Source of the DNA: Acidobacteriota bacterium
GTDB taxonomy: Bacteria > Acidobacteriota > Terriglobia > UBA7540
DNA length: 8,538 bases
Assembly: GCA_021789565.1 (NCBI GenBank)
Contig: JAJYJL010000263.1
Coordinates: 1 to 8,538 of the forward strand
Direction of reading: 5' to 3'
The position numbers and the translations under genes were made by a program. The notes below the pieces were generated by a model, which saw only the letters and a list, made by a program, of their open reading frames with translations, made no database searches and had not been told where the DNA came from. Below are positions 1 to 7,214 of this stretch, piece by piece; position 1 is the first letter of the stretch; each line of letters begins with the position of its first letter.

Positions 1-665
1 TCGCGGAGCACCAACGGGCGGTTGGTGAGCGTGTGCGCGCAGATGGGAGTGACGATAAAAGCCTCGACGGATGGCGACACAACAGGGCCGCCTGCCGCCA
101 GCGAGTAGGCCGTGGAGCCCGTGGGTGTGGAAACAATCAATCCGTCGGACTTGTAATTTGAAATGAACTCCCCGTCGGCATACACCTCAAAGTCCTGGAT
201 GCGGGCGATGGCTCCTTTGTTCAGCACCACGTCGTTCAGCGCCCGGAAGGTGGAAAGAACTTCGTCCGCCCGGACCAGTTCACCCTCAATCTGGACGCGC
301 CGCTCGGAACGGTAGTTGCCGGACAACACGCCTTCAAGCGCCGGATACATCTCATCCTGGGTGATGACGGTGAGGAAGCCCAGGTCACCCAGGTTGACTG
401 CAAAAATAGGAACCTCGTGCCGGTAGAGCGCCCGGGCCGCAGCCAGCAGCGTGCCATCGCCTCCCAGCACCACCAGCAGATCGACCTTGCCGGGAAGCTC
501 GTTCCGGGTGAGGCATTTTTCCGAACTTTCCAGGATGGAACCCGTTTCCTTGTCAATGGAAACCTCGATGTCGCGTCCCCGAAGCCACTCCACCAGTGGG
601 GGAACAATCTCCCGAATCTCCGCTTTTTTGGGTTTGGAAACAATTCCGATTTTCTTGATCGTCAT
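1..665 (-). CDS. nadK: NAD kinase, C-terminus cut by window edge
   Basis: Phosphorylates NAD+ to NADP+ with ATP or polyphosphate in the cytoplasm, supplying the cell's NADP(H). The visible 221 residues start at an ATG at 663-665 and stay open to the left edge. The family signature GGDGT is at residues 68-72, with D70 as the expected catalytic aspartate. It is followed by NLGDLGFLT (91-99), the NE/D-type motif LNDVV (143-147, N144 and D145 expected to bind NAD ribose), and the conserved glycine-rich stretch [20 protein letters not shown] (173-192). Bacterial NAD kinases are about 280-300 residues, so roughly 60-80 residues are missing. It lies 65 bp downstream of tlyA on the same strand and is probably cotranscribed with it; tlyA near nadK is a recurring bacterial arrangement. 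Only a weak AGG lies before the start. The identification is secure from the motifs. Confidence 0.96.
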   Translation of the reverse strand, partial: MTIKKIGIVSKPKKAEIREIVPPLVEWLRGRDIEVSIDKETGSILESSEKCLTRNELPGKVDLLVVLGGDGTLLAAARALYRHEVPIFAVNLGDLGFLTVITQDEMYPALEGVLSGNYRSERRVQIEGELVRADEVLSTFRALNDVVLNKGAIARIQDFEVYADGEFISNYKSDGLIVSTPTGSTAYSLAAGGPVVSPSVEAFIVTPICAHTLTNRPLVLR

Positions 666-690
666 AAGAGCCTGAAGCCAACGTGGGATG

Positions 691-719
691 AACGATGGCC
701 GCCGCTGCCGCCGATCGTT
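691..719. other. Hairpin in the tlyA-nadK gap
   Basis: AACGAT at 691-696 is exactly complementary to ATCGTT at 714-719. GGC (697-699) can pair with GCC (710-712) if G713 bulges out, giving about nine base pairs around a 10-nt GC-rich loop. Read in the direction of tlyA-nadK transcription, the T-run comes before the stem and none follows it, so this is not a normal intrinsic terminator between the genes. It could be an mRNA processing or stability element, or chance in a GCC-repeat-like sequence. Confidence 0.4.
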
Positions 720-730
720 GAAAAACCATT

Positions 731-1489
731 CTAGACATTTTTGGGCCAAATAGCATGCAGGAAAAATTCACGGTTGCCTGCAGCTCCCGGCAGGGCGCTT
801 TCAACCTGGGCAATTTCATTGAACCCTAAATCGGCGATTTTCCTCGAGACCTTCCGAATGGCTTCTTCGTGCAAACGCGGATCGCGCACAATGCCGCCCT
901 TGCCCACCTGCCCGGGGCCCACTTCAAATTGCGGCTTCACCAGCACCAGGAGATCGGCGCCCTGTTCGAGCAGCGGAGGAAGCACTGGGAGAATGAGCGT
1001 GGAGGAGATAAAAGAAACGTCCATCGTGACCAGGGCCACGAGCGTTCCGATCTGGTCAAAGCCCAGGTAACGGGCGTTGGTTTGCTCCATCACCGTCACG
1101 CGAGGGTCCTGCCGCAGTTTCCAGTCAAGCTGGTTGATCCCCGCATCTACGCCAATCACTCTGGCTGCCCCGCGCCGAAGCAGGCAGTCCGTAAAACCAC
1201 CGGTTGAGGCGCCGATGTCCAGGCAAGTCTTGCCTTCCGGGTTTACGGCAAAGTGGTCGAGTGCGCCCTCAAGCTTGAACCCCGCCCGGCTGACGTAGCG
1301 GGGTGGTGCACCCAGCAGCCGCAGCCGAGCTTCAGAACTGACGGGTGTCCCGCATTTTTCAATCTTCTGCTCGTCCACCAACACCTGGCCCGCAAGAATC
1401 ATCGCCTGGGCCTTCTGGCGGGACTCCACAAGGCCACGCTCCACCAGAAGCTGGTCGAGGCGGATTTTTTGCGGCCGGAGTTGATTCAT
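731..1489 (-). CDS. tlyA: TlyA-family rRNA 2'-O-methyltransferase (S4 + FtsJ domains)
   Basis: SAM-dependent methyltransferase of the TlyA/hemolysin A family. Characterised members methylate ribose 2'-OH groups in 16S and/or 23S rRNA and affect capreomycin sensitivity. With the start at 1487-1489 the protein has 252 residues, typical for the family. An N-terminal S4 RNA-binding domain covers about residues 9-65 ([10 protein letters not shown] at 10-19, [13 protein letters not shown] at 22-34). The FtsJ-like fold has the SAM motif [12 protein letters not shown] (90-101), TMDVSFIS (155-162) and LVKPQFEVG (183-191). The family K-D-K-E tetrad appears as K72, D157, K185 and E241. A further in-frame ATG at 1541-1543 would add 18 residues. 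I prefer the inner start because family members begin just before the S4 domain; neither start has a clear Shine-Dalgarno. It precedes nadK in one transcription unit and is divergent from the fucosidase. Confidence 0.94.
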   Translation of the reverse strand: MNQLRPQKIRLDQLLVERGLVESRQKAQAMILAGQVLVDEQKIEKCGTPVSSEARLRLLGAPPRYVSRAGFKLEGALDHFAVNPEGKTCLDIGASTGGFTDCLLRRGAARVIGVDAGINQLDWKLRQDPRVTVMEQTNARYLGFDQIGTLVALVTMDVSFISSTLILPVLPPLLEQGADLLVLVKPQFEVGPGQVGKGGIVRDPRLHEEAIRKVSRKIADLGFNEIAQVESALPGAAGNREFFLHAIWPKNV

Positions 1490-1615
1490 CTTCAAAAGAT
1501 TAACCGGAGGTTTGCGGGAAATAAAGGCCGCGTTCCAACCCATAGGATGATCCGACGGTGCAATTCATTTTTCGTATTTTGAAACACGCCATGATTTCCG
1601 TGTTCCCGCACGAGG

Positions 1616-1664
1616 TTTTGCGGTAATATCGGTGGCGCAAATTTCAATCCGGCACTTTTGCGGT
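1616..1664 (+). repeat. 9-bp direct repeat, 40 bp apart
   Basis: TTTTGCGGT occurs at 1616-1624 and again at 1656-1664, start to start exactly 40 bp, near four helical turns. Between them GGCGCAAA (1634-1641) resembles the same word on the opposite strand (TTTGCGCC). The position 75-115 bp before the fucosidase start would suit binding sites of a regulator. The copies are short, so chance is a real alternative. Confidence 0.3.
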
Positions 1665-1725
1665 GGGCATGCTGGCGGGAACCAGCAAGAAGCGCTCTTA
1701 ATCCTTAATCTACTGAGCGGCCGGG

Positions 1726-1732
1726 AAGGAGG
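1726..1732 (+). promoter_or_regulatory. Strong Shine-Dalgarno of the fucosidase gene
   Basis: AAGGAGG ends 6 nt before the ATG at 1739. This near-consensus site decides in favour of that start over the in-frame ATG at 1754, five codons further on. Confidence 0.85.
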
Positions 1733-1738
1733 AAGTCC

Positions 1739-3157
1739 ATGCGGGAACATCGGATGACAAGACGGGATTATCTGAAACTGATGGGGGCTGGAAGCACCAT
1801 GGCCGCTGTGGGCGCCGCGGCAGCGTGCACTTCGGGCCAGCCTCCGGCGCCCAAGCAGGGACAGGCCGAAGGGCCGGGCGAGCCGGCCTCCGCGGTGGCA
1901 GACCGCGAGCAGCGCATGAAGTGGTGGCACGCGGCAAAGTTCGGCATGTTCATCCACTGGGGGCTTTACAGCGTGATCGGACAGCACGAATGGGCCATGG
2001 AAAAGGAAGGGATTCCGATTCCACAGTATCAATTGCTGGCCAAACACTTTAACCCGAAGCCGAACGCCGCCCGCGACTGGGCAAAGCTGGCCAGGCGGGC
2101 CGGGCAAAAGTACATGGTGATGACCACCAAGCATCATGAAGGGTTCTGCCTCTTCGACACCAAGCTGACCAATTACTGCGCTCCCCAGCAGGCATGCGGG
2201 CGCGACCTGGTGAAGGAATACGTTGAGGCCGCACGCGCCGAGGGATTGCGCGTGGGTTTCTATTACTCGCTGATGGACTGGCACCATCCGGACGGGGCCC
2301 GCTGCGCTACTGACGAGGCGGCGCGCAAGCGGTTTGTGGCTTACACGCATGGGCTGATTCGTGAATTGATGACCAATTACGGCAAGATTGACATTCTGTG
2401 GTACGACGTTGACTGGCCGCTGACTGCCGAGCAGTGGGAATCAAAAAAGATGAATGACATGGTTTTCAAGCTGCAGCCTGACATCATTGTGAACAATCGC
2501 AATGGCTTGCCGGGAGACTTTTCAACCCCTGAGCAGCATATCAGCGCCTCGGAAAAAGGCCGGGCATGGGAAACCTGCATGACCATGAATGACAGTTGGG
2601 GCTACCAGAAGGCGGACGATGACTTCAAATCTCCCAAAACCATCGTTCGCAATCTCATTACCTGCGCCAAAGGCGGAGGAAACTATCTGCTGAATATCGG
2701 ACCCAAGCCGGACGGCTCAGTGCCGGAAGAAGAGGTGCGCACGCTGGAGGCCGTGGGCAAATGGATGGACAAGAACGGTCCGACGATTTATGAAGCCGAG
2801 CGCTGCGACGCGGATGGAACAACCAACGCGAATTTCACGCGAAAAGGAAACACCCTTTACATCCACGTCCACTTCTGGCCGGGCACGACGCCAGCGGGAA
2901 ACTTTATGTCGTTCTTCCAGCCGCAGACGGTGGTGGCCATTGGAGGGCTGCGGACCCAGGTGAAATCGGCGAAGCTGTTTGCTTCCGGCAAGAAGGTAAA
3001 CTTCCGGCAGGACGACATCTCCATCCAGTTCACGGGGCTGCCCATCAAGGCGCCTGACGACCCCGTCACCGTGATTGAGGCGGAATGCGAATCCGAACCC
3101 GTTGTGAGCGGTCTCTACGTGCGCGAACATCGAAAGCGCTACAACGTGGGGATCTGA
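1739..3157 (+). CDS. GH29 alpha-L-fucosidase, Tat-exported, possible lipoprotein
   Basis: Retaining glycoside hydrolase that releases alpha-linked L-fucose from glycans. The N-terminus has a twin-arginine motif, TRRDYLK (7-13), then a hydrophobic alanine/glycine-rich stretch and AAAAC ending at C30. Export by Tat is therefore likely. C30 could be a lipidation site, though the lipobox is not ideal (alanine at -3), followed by a Gly/Pro/Gln-rich linker to about residue 55. The catalytic TIM barrel covers about 60-345: FGMFIHWGLYS (68-78, H73), KHHEGFCLFD (131-140), SLMDWHHPD (177-185), and DILWYDVDWP (218-227) with D223 as the expected nucleophile. The acid/base varies in this family; E278 in WETC or E266 in TPEQ are candidates. 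GGGNYLLNIGP (312-322) is another family signature. The rest (about 350-450) fits the usual C-terminal beta-sandwich. The length of 472 is normal. No fucose isomerase, kinase or aldolase gene is next to it. Fucose as substrate follows from the family; the natural glycan is unknown. Confidence 0.93.
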   Translation: MREHRMTRRDYLKLMGAGSTMAAVGAAAACTSGQPPAPKQGQAEGPGEPASAVADREQRMKWWHAAKFGMFIHWGLYSVIGQHEWAMEKEGIPIPQYQLLAKHFNPKPNAARDWAKLARRAGQKYMVMTTKHHEGFCLFDTKLTNYCAPQQACGRDLVKEYVEAARAEGLRVGFYYSLMDWHHPDGARCATDEAARKRFVAYTHGLIRELMTNYGKIDILWYDVDWPLTAEQWESKKMNDMVFKLQPDIIVNNRNGLPGDFSTPEQHISASEKGRAWETCMTMNDSWGYQKADDDFKSPKTIVRNLITCAKGGGNYLLNIGPKPDGSVPEEEVRTLEAVGKWMDKNGPTIYEAERCDADGTTNANFTRKGNTLYIHVHFWPGTTPAGNFMSFFQPQTVVAIGGLRTQVKSAKLFASGKKVNFRQDDISIQFTGLPIKAPDDPVTVIEAECESEPVVSGLYVREHRKRYNVGI

Positions 3158-3212
3158 CCAGTCGGAACGCCCGCTCTGGAAGGGACTCCGATGGAGCGAG
3201 ATTGCTTGTGAA

Positions 3213-3235
3213 AAGCCTGTTGCCTGGGCAGGCTT
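3213..3235 (-). terminator. Hairpin terminator between convergent genes
   Basis: AAGCCTG (3213-3219) and CAGGCTT (3229-3235) form a perfect 7-bp stem with a 9-nt loop, inside the 102-bp gap between the convergent fucosidase and dehydrogenase genes. In the minus direction the stem runs into TTTTC, so it best serves the dehydrogenase, whose stop is 25 bp upstream. On the plus strand only two T follow, so it would be weak for the fucosidase. Confidence 0.5.
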
Positions 3236-3259
3236 GCTCCGGGCCAGGCGTACCCGCGG

Positions 3260-4276
3260 TCAAAGGCTGAAGAGAATTTTGAGGCTGTTGTCAGGATCGT
3301 GCATCTTCCGCAAACCCTGCTCGATATCCTTGAGAGGCAGACGGTCCGTCACAACGCTCTTCACATCAATGGCCCCACGCTCGAGGAGGGAAATGGCAAC
3401 CCGAAAATCTTTCGGGGTGTAAACCCGAGCGCCGGAAGTGCGAATTTCCTTGAACACCAGATTGAGGACGTCAACTTCCGGCGGCCCCTTCGGAAGGCCG
3501 ACAAAAGTGACGTGCCCCCGGACCTTGCAGGACTGAACGGCGTCGCGGTACGCCGCGGTTGCCCCTGTCGCTTCGAACACATGGTCCACAAAGCTGTCCC
3601 CGGTCAACTGCGGAATCAACTCAACAGGTCTGGTTTCTGAGGGATTAACGACGGCGAAGCCCATCCGCTCAGTCAGGTTCCTCCGGAACGGCTTCGCCTC
3701 TGAAACCAGCACCCGCCGCGCACCCGTCGCCCGCAGTACCTGGGCGATCAGGTTCCCAATGGGGCCGGCCCCGGTGACGAGCGCGGTGTCACCCACCGTA
3801 AATCCGGAAGTCCGGACCACGTGGACCGCTACGGAAAGAGGCTCGACCAGCGCCGCCTGCTCATCATCCACTCCGGGCGGGACAGGAATCAACTGCTCCG
3901 GGGTCGCTTTAACGTATTCTGCAAATCCGCCGTCCGCGTCAATTCCCAGAAGGCCGAGCTTCTCACAAACGTGGGCGTTGCCTTCGCGGCAGGGCGCACA
4001 GCGACCGCAGGAAATCAGCGGAAACACCGCCACCCGGTCGCCTTCCTTGACGTTGGATTCTGCGGCGGCGCGCGTCTCCACCACCGTGCCGAAAATCTCA
4101 TGCCCCAGCACACGCGGCGGGACCACTCTCGGGTGCTTGCCGGCGTGGATCATCATGTCTGTACCACAGATACCTGCATAACGCACCTTGACGAGCATTT
4201 CGCCCGCATTCAGTTCGGGCTTTGGCCATTCCTGCACCTTCAGATTTTCAACCCCGGTGTAAACCCCCGCCTCCAT
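3260..4276 (-). CDS. Zinc-dependent medium-chain alcohol/polyol dehydrogenase
   Basis: Cytoplasmic NAD(P)-dependent oxidoreductase of the medium-chain dehydrogenase superfamily, closest in motif pattern to sorbitol, threonine and butanediol dehydrogenases. With the start at 4274-4276 it has 338 residues, a usual length. Catalytic zinc ligands are C37 (GICGTD), H59 and E60 (GHE), and E145 (VEPL). The structural zinc lobe has C90, C93, C96 and C104. The Rossmann dinucleotide motif is GAGPIG (169-174), and E193 at the end of the next strand (VLVSEA) favours NAD+ over NADP+. AAAGGA 8 nt upstream supports this start. The frame stays open upstream to 4492, which would add 72 residues, but that leader does not look like the family. 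It is divergent from the phosphoketolase and convergent with the fucosidase. The substrate cannot be told from sequence alone; a polyol or secondary alcohol is most likely. Confidence 0.88.
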   Translation of the reverse strand: MEAGVYTGVENLKVQEWPKPELNAGEMLVKVRYAGICGTDMMIHAGKHPRVVPPRVLGHEIFGTVVETRAAAESNVKEGDRVAVFPLISCGRCAPCREGNAHVCEKLGLLGIDADGGFAEYVKATPEQLIPVPPGVDDEQAALVEPLSVAVHVVRTSGFTVGDTALVTGAGPIGNLIAQVLRATGARRVLVSEAKPFRRNLTERMGFAVVNPSETRPVELIPQLTGDSFVDHVFEATGATAAYRDAVQSCKVRGHVTFVGLPKGPPEVDVLNLVFKEIRTSGARVYTPKDFRVAISLLERGAIDVKSVVTDRLPLKDIEQGLRKMHDPDNSLKILFSL

Positions 4277-4284
4277 GAGAACCA

Positions 4285-4290
4285 TCCTTT
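4285..4290 (-). promoter_or_regulatory. Shine-Dalgarno deciding the dehydrogenase start
   Basis: AAAGGA on the minus strand ends 8 nt before the ATG at 4276. The ATG at 4285 overlaps this site and cannot use it, so 4276 is preferred. Confidence 0.65.
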
Positions 4291-4501
4291 CGCCCAGAGA
4301 CCGCGGCCAGCGCGCGCCCCGTTCAACATCAATGGAACAGTCACGCACCATGTTATTTCCAGTAAGACCCGAATACAACACGATTGAGCGTTTCTGTGAT
4401 GCCATTGCGTGTGCATTGGCCGATAAGAATCCCTCTCGCCTCTGAAGTGTAATAGAATTCTTGTATAACTTATTTTTGGCGGAAAAATTCAATTTTGACT
4501 C

Positions 4502-4507
4502 AGGAGG
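4502..4507 (+). promoter_or_regulatory. Strong Shine-Dalgarno of the phosphoketolase
   Basis: AGGAGG ends 5 nt before the ATG at 4513. It rules out the in-frame TTG at 4495, which would place the site inside the coding region. Confidence 0.85.
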
Positions 4508-4512
4508 AAATT

Positions 4513-6918
4513 ATGGCCACAGCAACAAAGCATGAAAACACTTCGCCTCTGACAGTTTCAGCCGAGCCACTTTCCTCCGAAGAGCTTCGTAAGATGAACG
4601 CCTACTGGCGTGCGGCCAATTACCTTTCTGTCGGTCAAATCTATCTCTACGACAATCCCCTGCTGCGCGAGCCCCTTAAGCCGGAGCACGTGAAACCGCG
4701 CCTGCTTGGACACTGGGGCACCACGCCGGGATTGAATTTCATCTACGTTCACTTCAATCGCATCATCAGGAAGCTCGACCTGAATGTAATCTACATAACT
4801 GGACCAGGGCATGGCGGGCCTGGGCTGGTCGCGAACACATACCTTGAAGGGACCTACACCGAGTTCTACCACAACATTACCCAGGACGCCGTGGGCATGC
4901 AGCGGCTCTTCAAACAGTTTTCGTTCCCCGGAGGCGTCCCGAGCCACGTGGCTCCGGAAACGCCGGGCTCCATCCATGAGGGCGGCGAACTCGGTTATTC
5001 GATTGCCCATGCGTACGGGGCCGTGTTCGACAACCCGGACCTGCTGGTGTGCTGCGTGGTGGGCGACGGCGAAGCAGAGACAGGACCACTGGCCACAAGC
5101 TGGCATTCCAACAAGTTCCTCAACCCGGCGCGGGACGGCGCTGTGCTCACCATCCTGCATTTGAATGGATACAAGATTAACAATCCCACGGTCCTGGGCC
5201 GCATGAGCGATGAGGACCTGACCGCCCTGTTCACCGGGTACGGCTACAAGCCTTACTTTGTTGAAGGCGACGAACCTGAGGCTATGCACCAGTTGATGGC
5301 CGGAACGCTGGATGCCGTGGTGGGTGAGATTCAACAGATCCAGGAAACGGCGCGGAAAAACGGGAAGGGCTTCCGCCCGGTGTGGCCGATGATCATCCTG
5401 CGTTCTCCGAAGGGCTGGACGGGGCCCAAGGTGGTGGACGGGCAACAGATAGAAGGCACTTCGCGGGCACACCAGGTGCCGCTGGGCGAGACGCGGACGA
5501 ATCCCGAGCACCTGAAGATGCTGGAAGAGTGGATGAAGAGCTACAAGCCCGAAGAGCTTTTTGACAAAGAAGGGCGCTTGATCCCCGAACTGGCAGAACT
5601 GGCCCCAAAAGGCAACCGGCGAATGGGCGCCAACCCGCACGCGAACGGCGGCTTGCTGCTGAGGGACCTGGTCATGCCGGACTTCCGCGAGTATGCAGTC
5701 TCCGTTGAATCACCCGGGAAATCGGTGGCGGAAGCCACAAGAGTGATGGGCAAATTTCTGCGTGATGTGATGAAGCTGAATGAGGAGTCAAAAAACTTCC
5801 GCGTGATGGGCCCCGACGAAACCAATTCCAATCGCCTGAGCGCCCTGTTTGAGGCAACCGGCAAGACCTTCATGGAAGAGATACTGCCTACAGACGAGCA
5901 TCTCTCACCCACGGGGCGCGTGATGGAAGTCCTGAGCGAGCACATGTGCCAGGGATGGCTGGAAGGTTACCTGCTGACGGGCCGGCACGGCTTCTTTTCC
6001 TGCTACGAAGCTTTCATCCATATTGTGGATTCCATGTTCAACCAGCATGCCAAGTGGCTGAAGGTGACGCGCAACATCCCCTGGAGGAGGCGCATTGCCT
6101 CGCTCAACTACCTGCTGACGTCGCACGTCTGGCGGCAAGACCACAACGGCTTCACCCATCAGGACCCCGGATTTATCGACCACGTGGCCAACAAGAAGGC
6201 AGACATCGTTCGTGTGTATCTGCCGCCGGATGCCAACACGTTGCTTTCGGTTACGGACCACTGCCTGCGCAGCCGCCATTACGTGAATGTGATTGTGGCC
6301 GGCAAGCAACCATCATTACAGTGGCTGGATATGCAATCGGCTGTCCAGCATTGCACCGCGGGCATCGGCATTTGGAGCTGGGCCAGCAACGACCAAGGCG
6401 GCGAGCCTGAAGTGGTGATGGCATGCTGCGGCGACGTTCCCACTTTGGAAACTCTGGCGGCGGTGGACATTCTGCGGCGGGCATTTGAAGACATCAGGAT
6501 TCGGGTCATCAACGTCGTGGACCTGATGACGCTTCAGCCCTCCACCGAGCACCCGCACGGGTTGAGCGATCGCGACTTCGATATTCTTTTTACCTCTGAC
6601 AAGCCCATCATCTTTGCCTTCCACGGATACCCCTGGCTGATTCATCGGCTGACTTACCGGCGGACCAATCACAAGAACCTTCACGTGCGCGGCTACAAGG
6701 AAGAAGGAACCACAACCACTCACTTTGACATGGCGGTGTTGAATGACCTCGACCGCTTCCACCTGGCAGGAGATGTGGTAGACCGGGTGCCTCGTCTGGC
6801 CCGGATTGGAGCTCACTTTAAGCAGGACCTGCGCAACAAGTTGATCGAGCACAAGAACTACATTGTGAAGGAAGGCCAGGATTTGCCGGAAGTTCGCGAG
6901 TGGAAGTGGCCTTATTGA
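4513..6918 (+). CDS. xfp: Xylulose-5-P/fructose-6-P phosphoketolase
   Basis: Thiamine diphosphate enzyme that cleaves D-xylulose 5-phosphate (and, in Xfp types, fructose 6-phosphate) with phosphate to acetyl phosphate plus glyceraldehyde 3-phosphate or erythrose 4-phosphate. It is cytoplasmic. At 801 residues it is full length (family about 790-830). The N-terminal part has [15 protein letters not shown] (31-45), GHWGTTPG (66-73, H67), GPGHGG (97-102, H100), SFPGGVPSH (137-145, H145) and the cofactor-binding [10 protein letters not shown] (184-193), then H320. The middle domain carries [10 protein letters not shown] (486-495) and CYEAF with E499, the expected glutamate contacting the cofactor's pyrimidine ring, and [10 protein letters not shown] (544-553, H549). 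The C-terminal domain ends in [12 protein letters not shown]. All key residues appear intact. It shares its upstream region with the divergent dehydrogenase. No acetate kinase or phosphotransacetylase gene is adjacent. Dual versus xylulose-only specificity cannot be read from the sequence. Confidence 0.97.
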   Translation: MATATKHENTSPLTVSAEPLSSEELRKMNAYWRAANYLSVGQIYLYDNPLLREPLKPEHVKPRLLGHWGTTPGLNFIYVHFNRIIRKLDLNVIYITGPGHGGPGLVANTYLEGTYTEFYHNITQDAVGMQRLFKQFSFPGGVPSHVAPETPGSIHEGGELGYSIAHAYGAVFDNPDLLVCCVVGDGEAETGPLATSWHSNKFLNPARDGAVLTILHLNGYKINNPTVLGRMSDEDLTALFTGYGYKPYFVEGDEPEAMHQLMAGTLDAVVGEIQQIQETARKNGKGFRPVWPMIILRSPKGWTGPKVVDGQQIEGTSRAHQVPLGETRTNPEHLKMLEEWMKSYKPEELFDKEGRLIPELAELAPKGNRRMGANPHANGGLLLRDLVMPDFREYAVSVESPGKSVAEATRVMGKFLRDVMKLNEESKNFRVMGPDETNSNRLSALFEATGKTFMEEILPTDEHLSPTGRVMEVLSEHMCQGWLEGYLLTGRHGFFSCYEAFIHIVDSMFNQHAKWLKVTRNIPWRRRIASLNYLLTSHVWRQDHNGFTHQDPGFIDHVANKKADIVRVYLPPDANTLLSVTDHCLRSRHYVNVIVAGKQPSLQWLDMQSAVQHCTAGIGIWSWASNDQGGEPEVVMACCGDVPTLETLAAVDILRRAFEDIRIRVINVVDLMTLQPSTEHPHGLSDRDFDILFTSDKPIIFAFHGYPWLIHRLTYRRTNHKNLHVRGYKEEGTTTTHFDMAVLNDLDRFHLAGDVVDRVPRLARIGAHFKQDLRNKLIEHKNYIVKEGQDLPEVREWKWPY

Positions 6919-7214
6919 CCGGACGCTGTTCCCTATAAGAGGAACAGGAGATCCGCCGGCTCCGGGCCCGCCCAGTTGCTTCCGGATTCGCCGGAACTTG
7001 CCCGAACCTTCGAGCATAACGTACCGCTCCATCCCGACCACCCGCGGCAAGGGTGGATTTGTTTTCCTTGACGGCCCCCTTTTTGAAGTGGCGGAACGTC
7101 TCTCCCATTCCATCGGCCCAATCGGCTCACTCTCCCGCCTGGACCGCAAGTGGCCCCAGAATCAACATCCGTAATAAACTGAAGGCTTATGCGTTGGCAT
7201 GCTGTTGGGAAATT
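6919..7214. other. Gap between phosphoketolase and MFS gene
   Basis: This 296-bp stretch has no well-supported gene. It contains the hairpin at 6926-6947, a second perfect 6-bp inverted repeat (TTCCGG 6980-6985, CCGGAA 6991-6996, 5-nt loop) and a short open frame ending in two tandem TAA codons at 7172-7177. The MFS frame itself is open upstream from a GTG at 7053, but that segment has no Shine-Dalgarno and does not look like a transporter N-terminus. I see no tRNA and no convincing promoter. Confidence 0.45.
6926..6947 (+). terminator. Hairpin just after the phosphoketolase stop
   Basis: CTGTTCC (6926-6932) and GGAACAG (6941-6947) pair perfectly over 7 bp with an 8-nt loop, starting 8 nt after the stop codon. 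No T-run follows, so it may be a 3'-end stabilising or Rho-assisted element and not a strong intrinsic terminator. Confidence 0.45.

Larger units (their letters stand above)
1490..1738. promoter_or_regulatory. Divergent intergenic region, tlyA (-) / fucosidase (+)
   Basis: This 249-bp gap must hold the promoters of both flanking genes, apart from any part translated if tlyA starts at 1543. No sigma-70 pair with good spacing stands out on either strand; TAATAT at 1624-1629 is a weak -10 candidate for the fucosidase with no matching -35. Visible structure is a 9-bp direct repeat (1616-1624 and 1656-1664) and a 6-bp-stem hairpin (TGCTGG 1670-1675, CCAGCA 1682-1687, 6-nt loop) in the probable fucosidase leader. 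No small gene or RNA gene is evident. Confidence 0.4.
4277..4512. promoter_or_regulatory. Shared control region, dehydrogenase (-) / phosphoketolase (+)
   Basis: This 236-bp gap separates two divergent genes. Its phosphoketolase-proximal part is sharply AT-rich (16 G/C in the 60 bases 4441-4500), unlike its surroundings. Plus-strand -10 candidates are TAGAAT (4453-4458) and TATAAC (4464-4469, 43 bp before the ATG); the best -35 partner, CTGAAG at 4442-4447, is poor. On the minus strand TTGAAT (4492-4487) and TATACA (4467-4462) are 19 bp apart, a suboptimal spacing. AGAATTCT at 4454-4461 is an 8-bp palindrome. Overlapping opposed promoters are plausible but not demonstrated. Confidence 0.5.

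Noticed and set aside
1565..2350. A 261-codon minus-strand open frame over the start of the fucosidase
   Set aside because: It overlaps the fucosidase signal peptide and barrel in antisense and spans its ribosome binding site; no domain is recognisable.
4495..4497. TTG as an upstream start for the phosphoketolase
   Set aside because: It has no Shine-Dalgarno of its own and would put the AGGAGG at 4502-4507 inside the coding region; the ATG at 4513 is correctly spaced.
4558..5640. A 360-codon minus-strand open frame opposite the phosphoketolase
   Set aside because: It lies antisense to a gene with intact family motifs; its translation has no recognisable domain and is a shadow of the GC-rich coding strand.
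7053..7055. GTG as an upstream start for the transporter
   Set aside because: It would add 54 residues that are not transporter-like, with no Shine-Dalgarno; the ATG at 7215 gives the usual MFS length.
6316..7149. A 277-codon minus-strand open frame crossing the phosphoketolase 3' end
   Set aside because: Most of it is antisense to conserved phosphoketolase sequence, and the part in the gap has no independent support.
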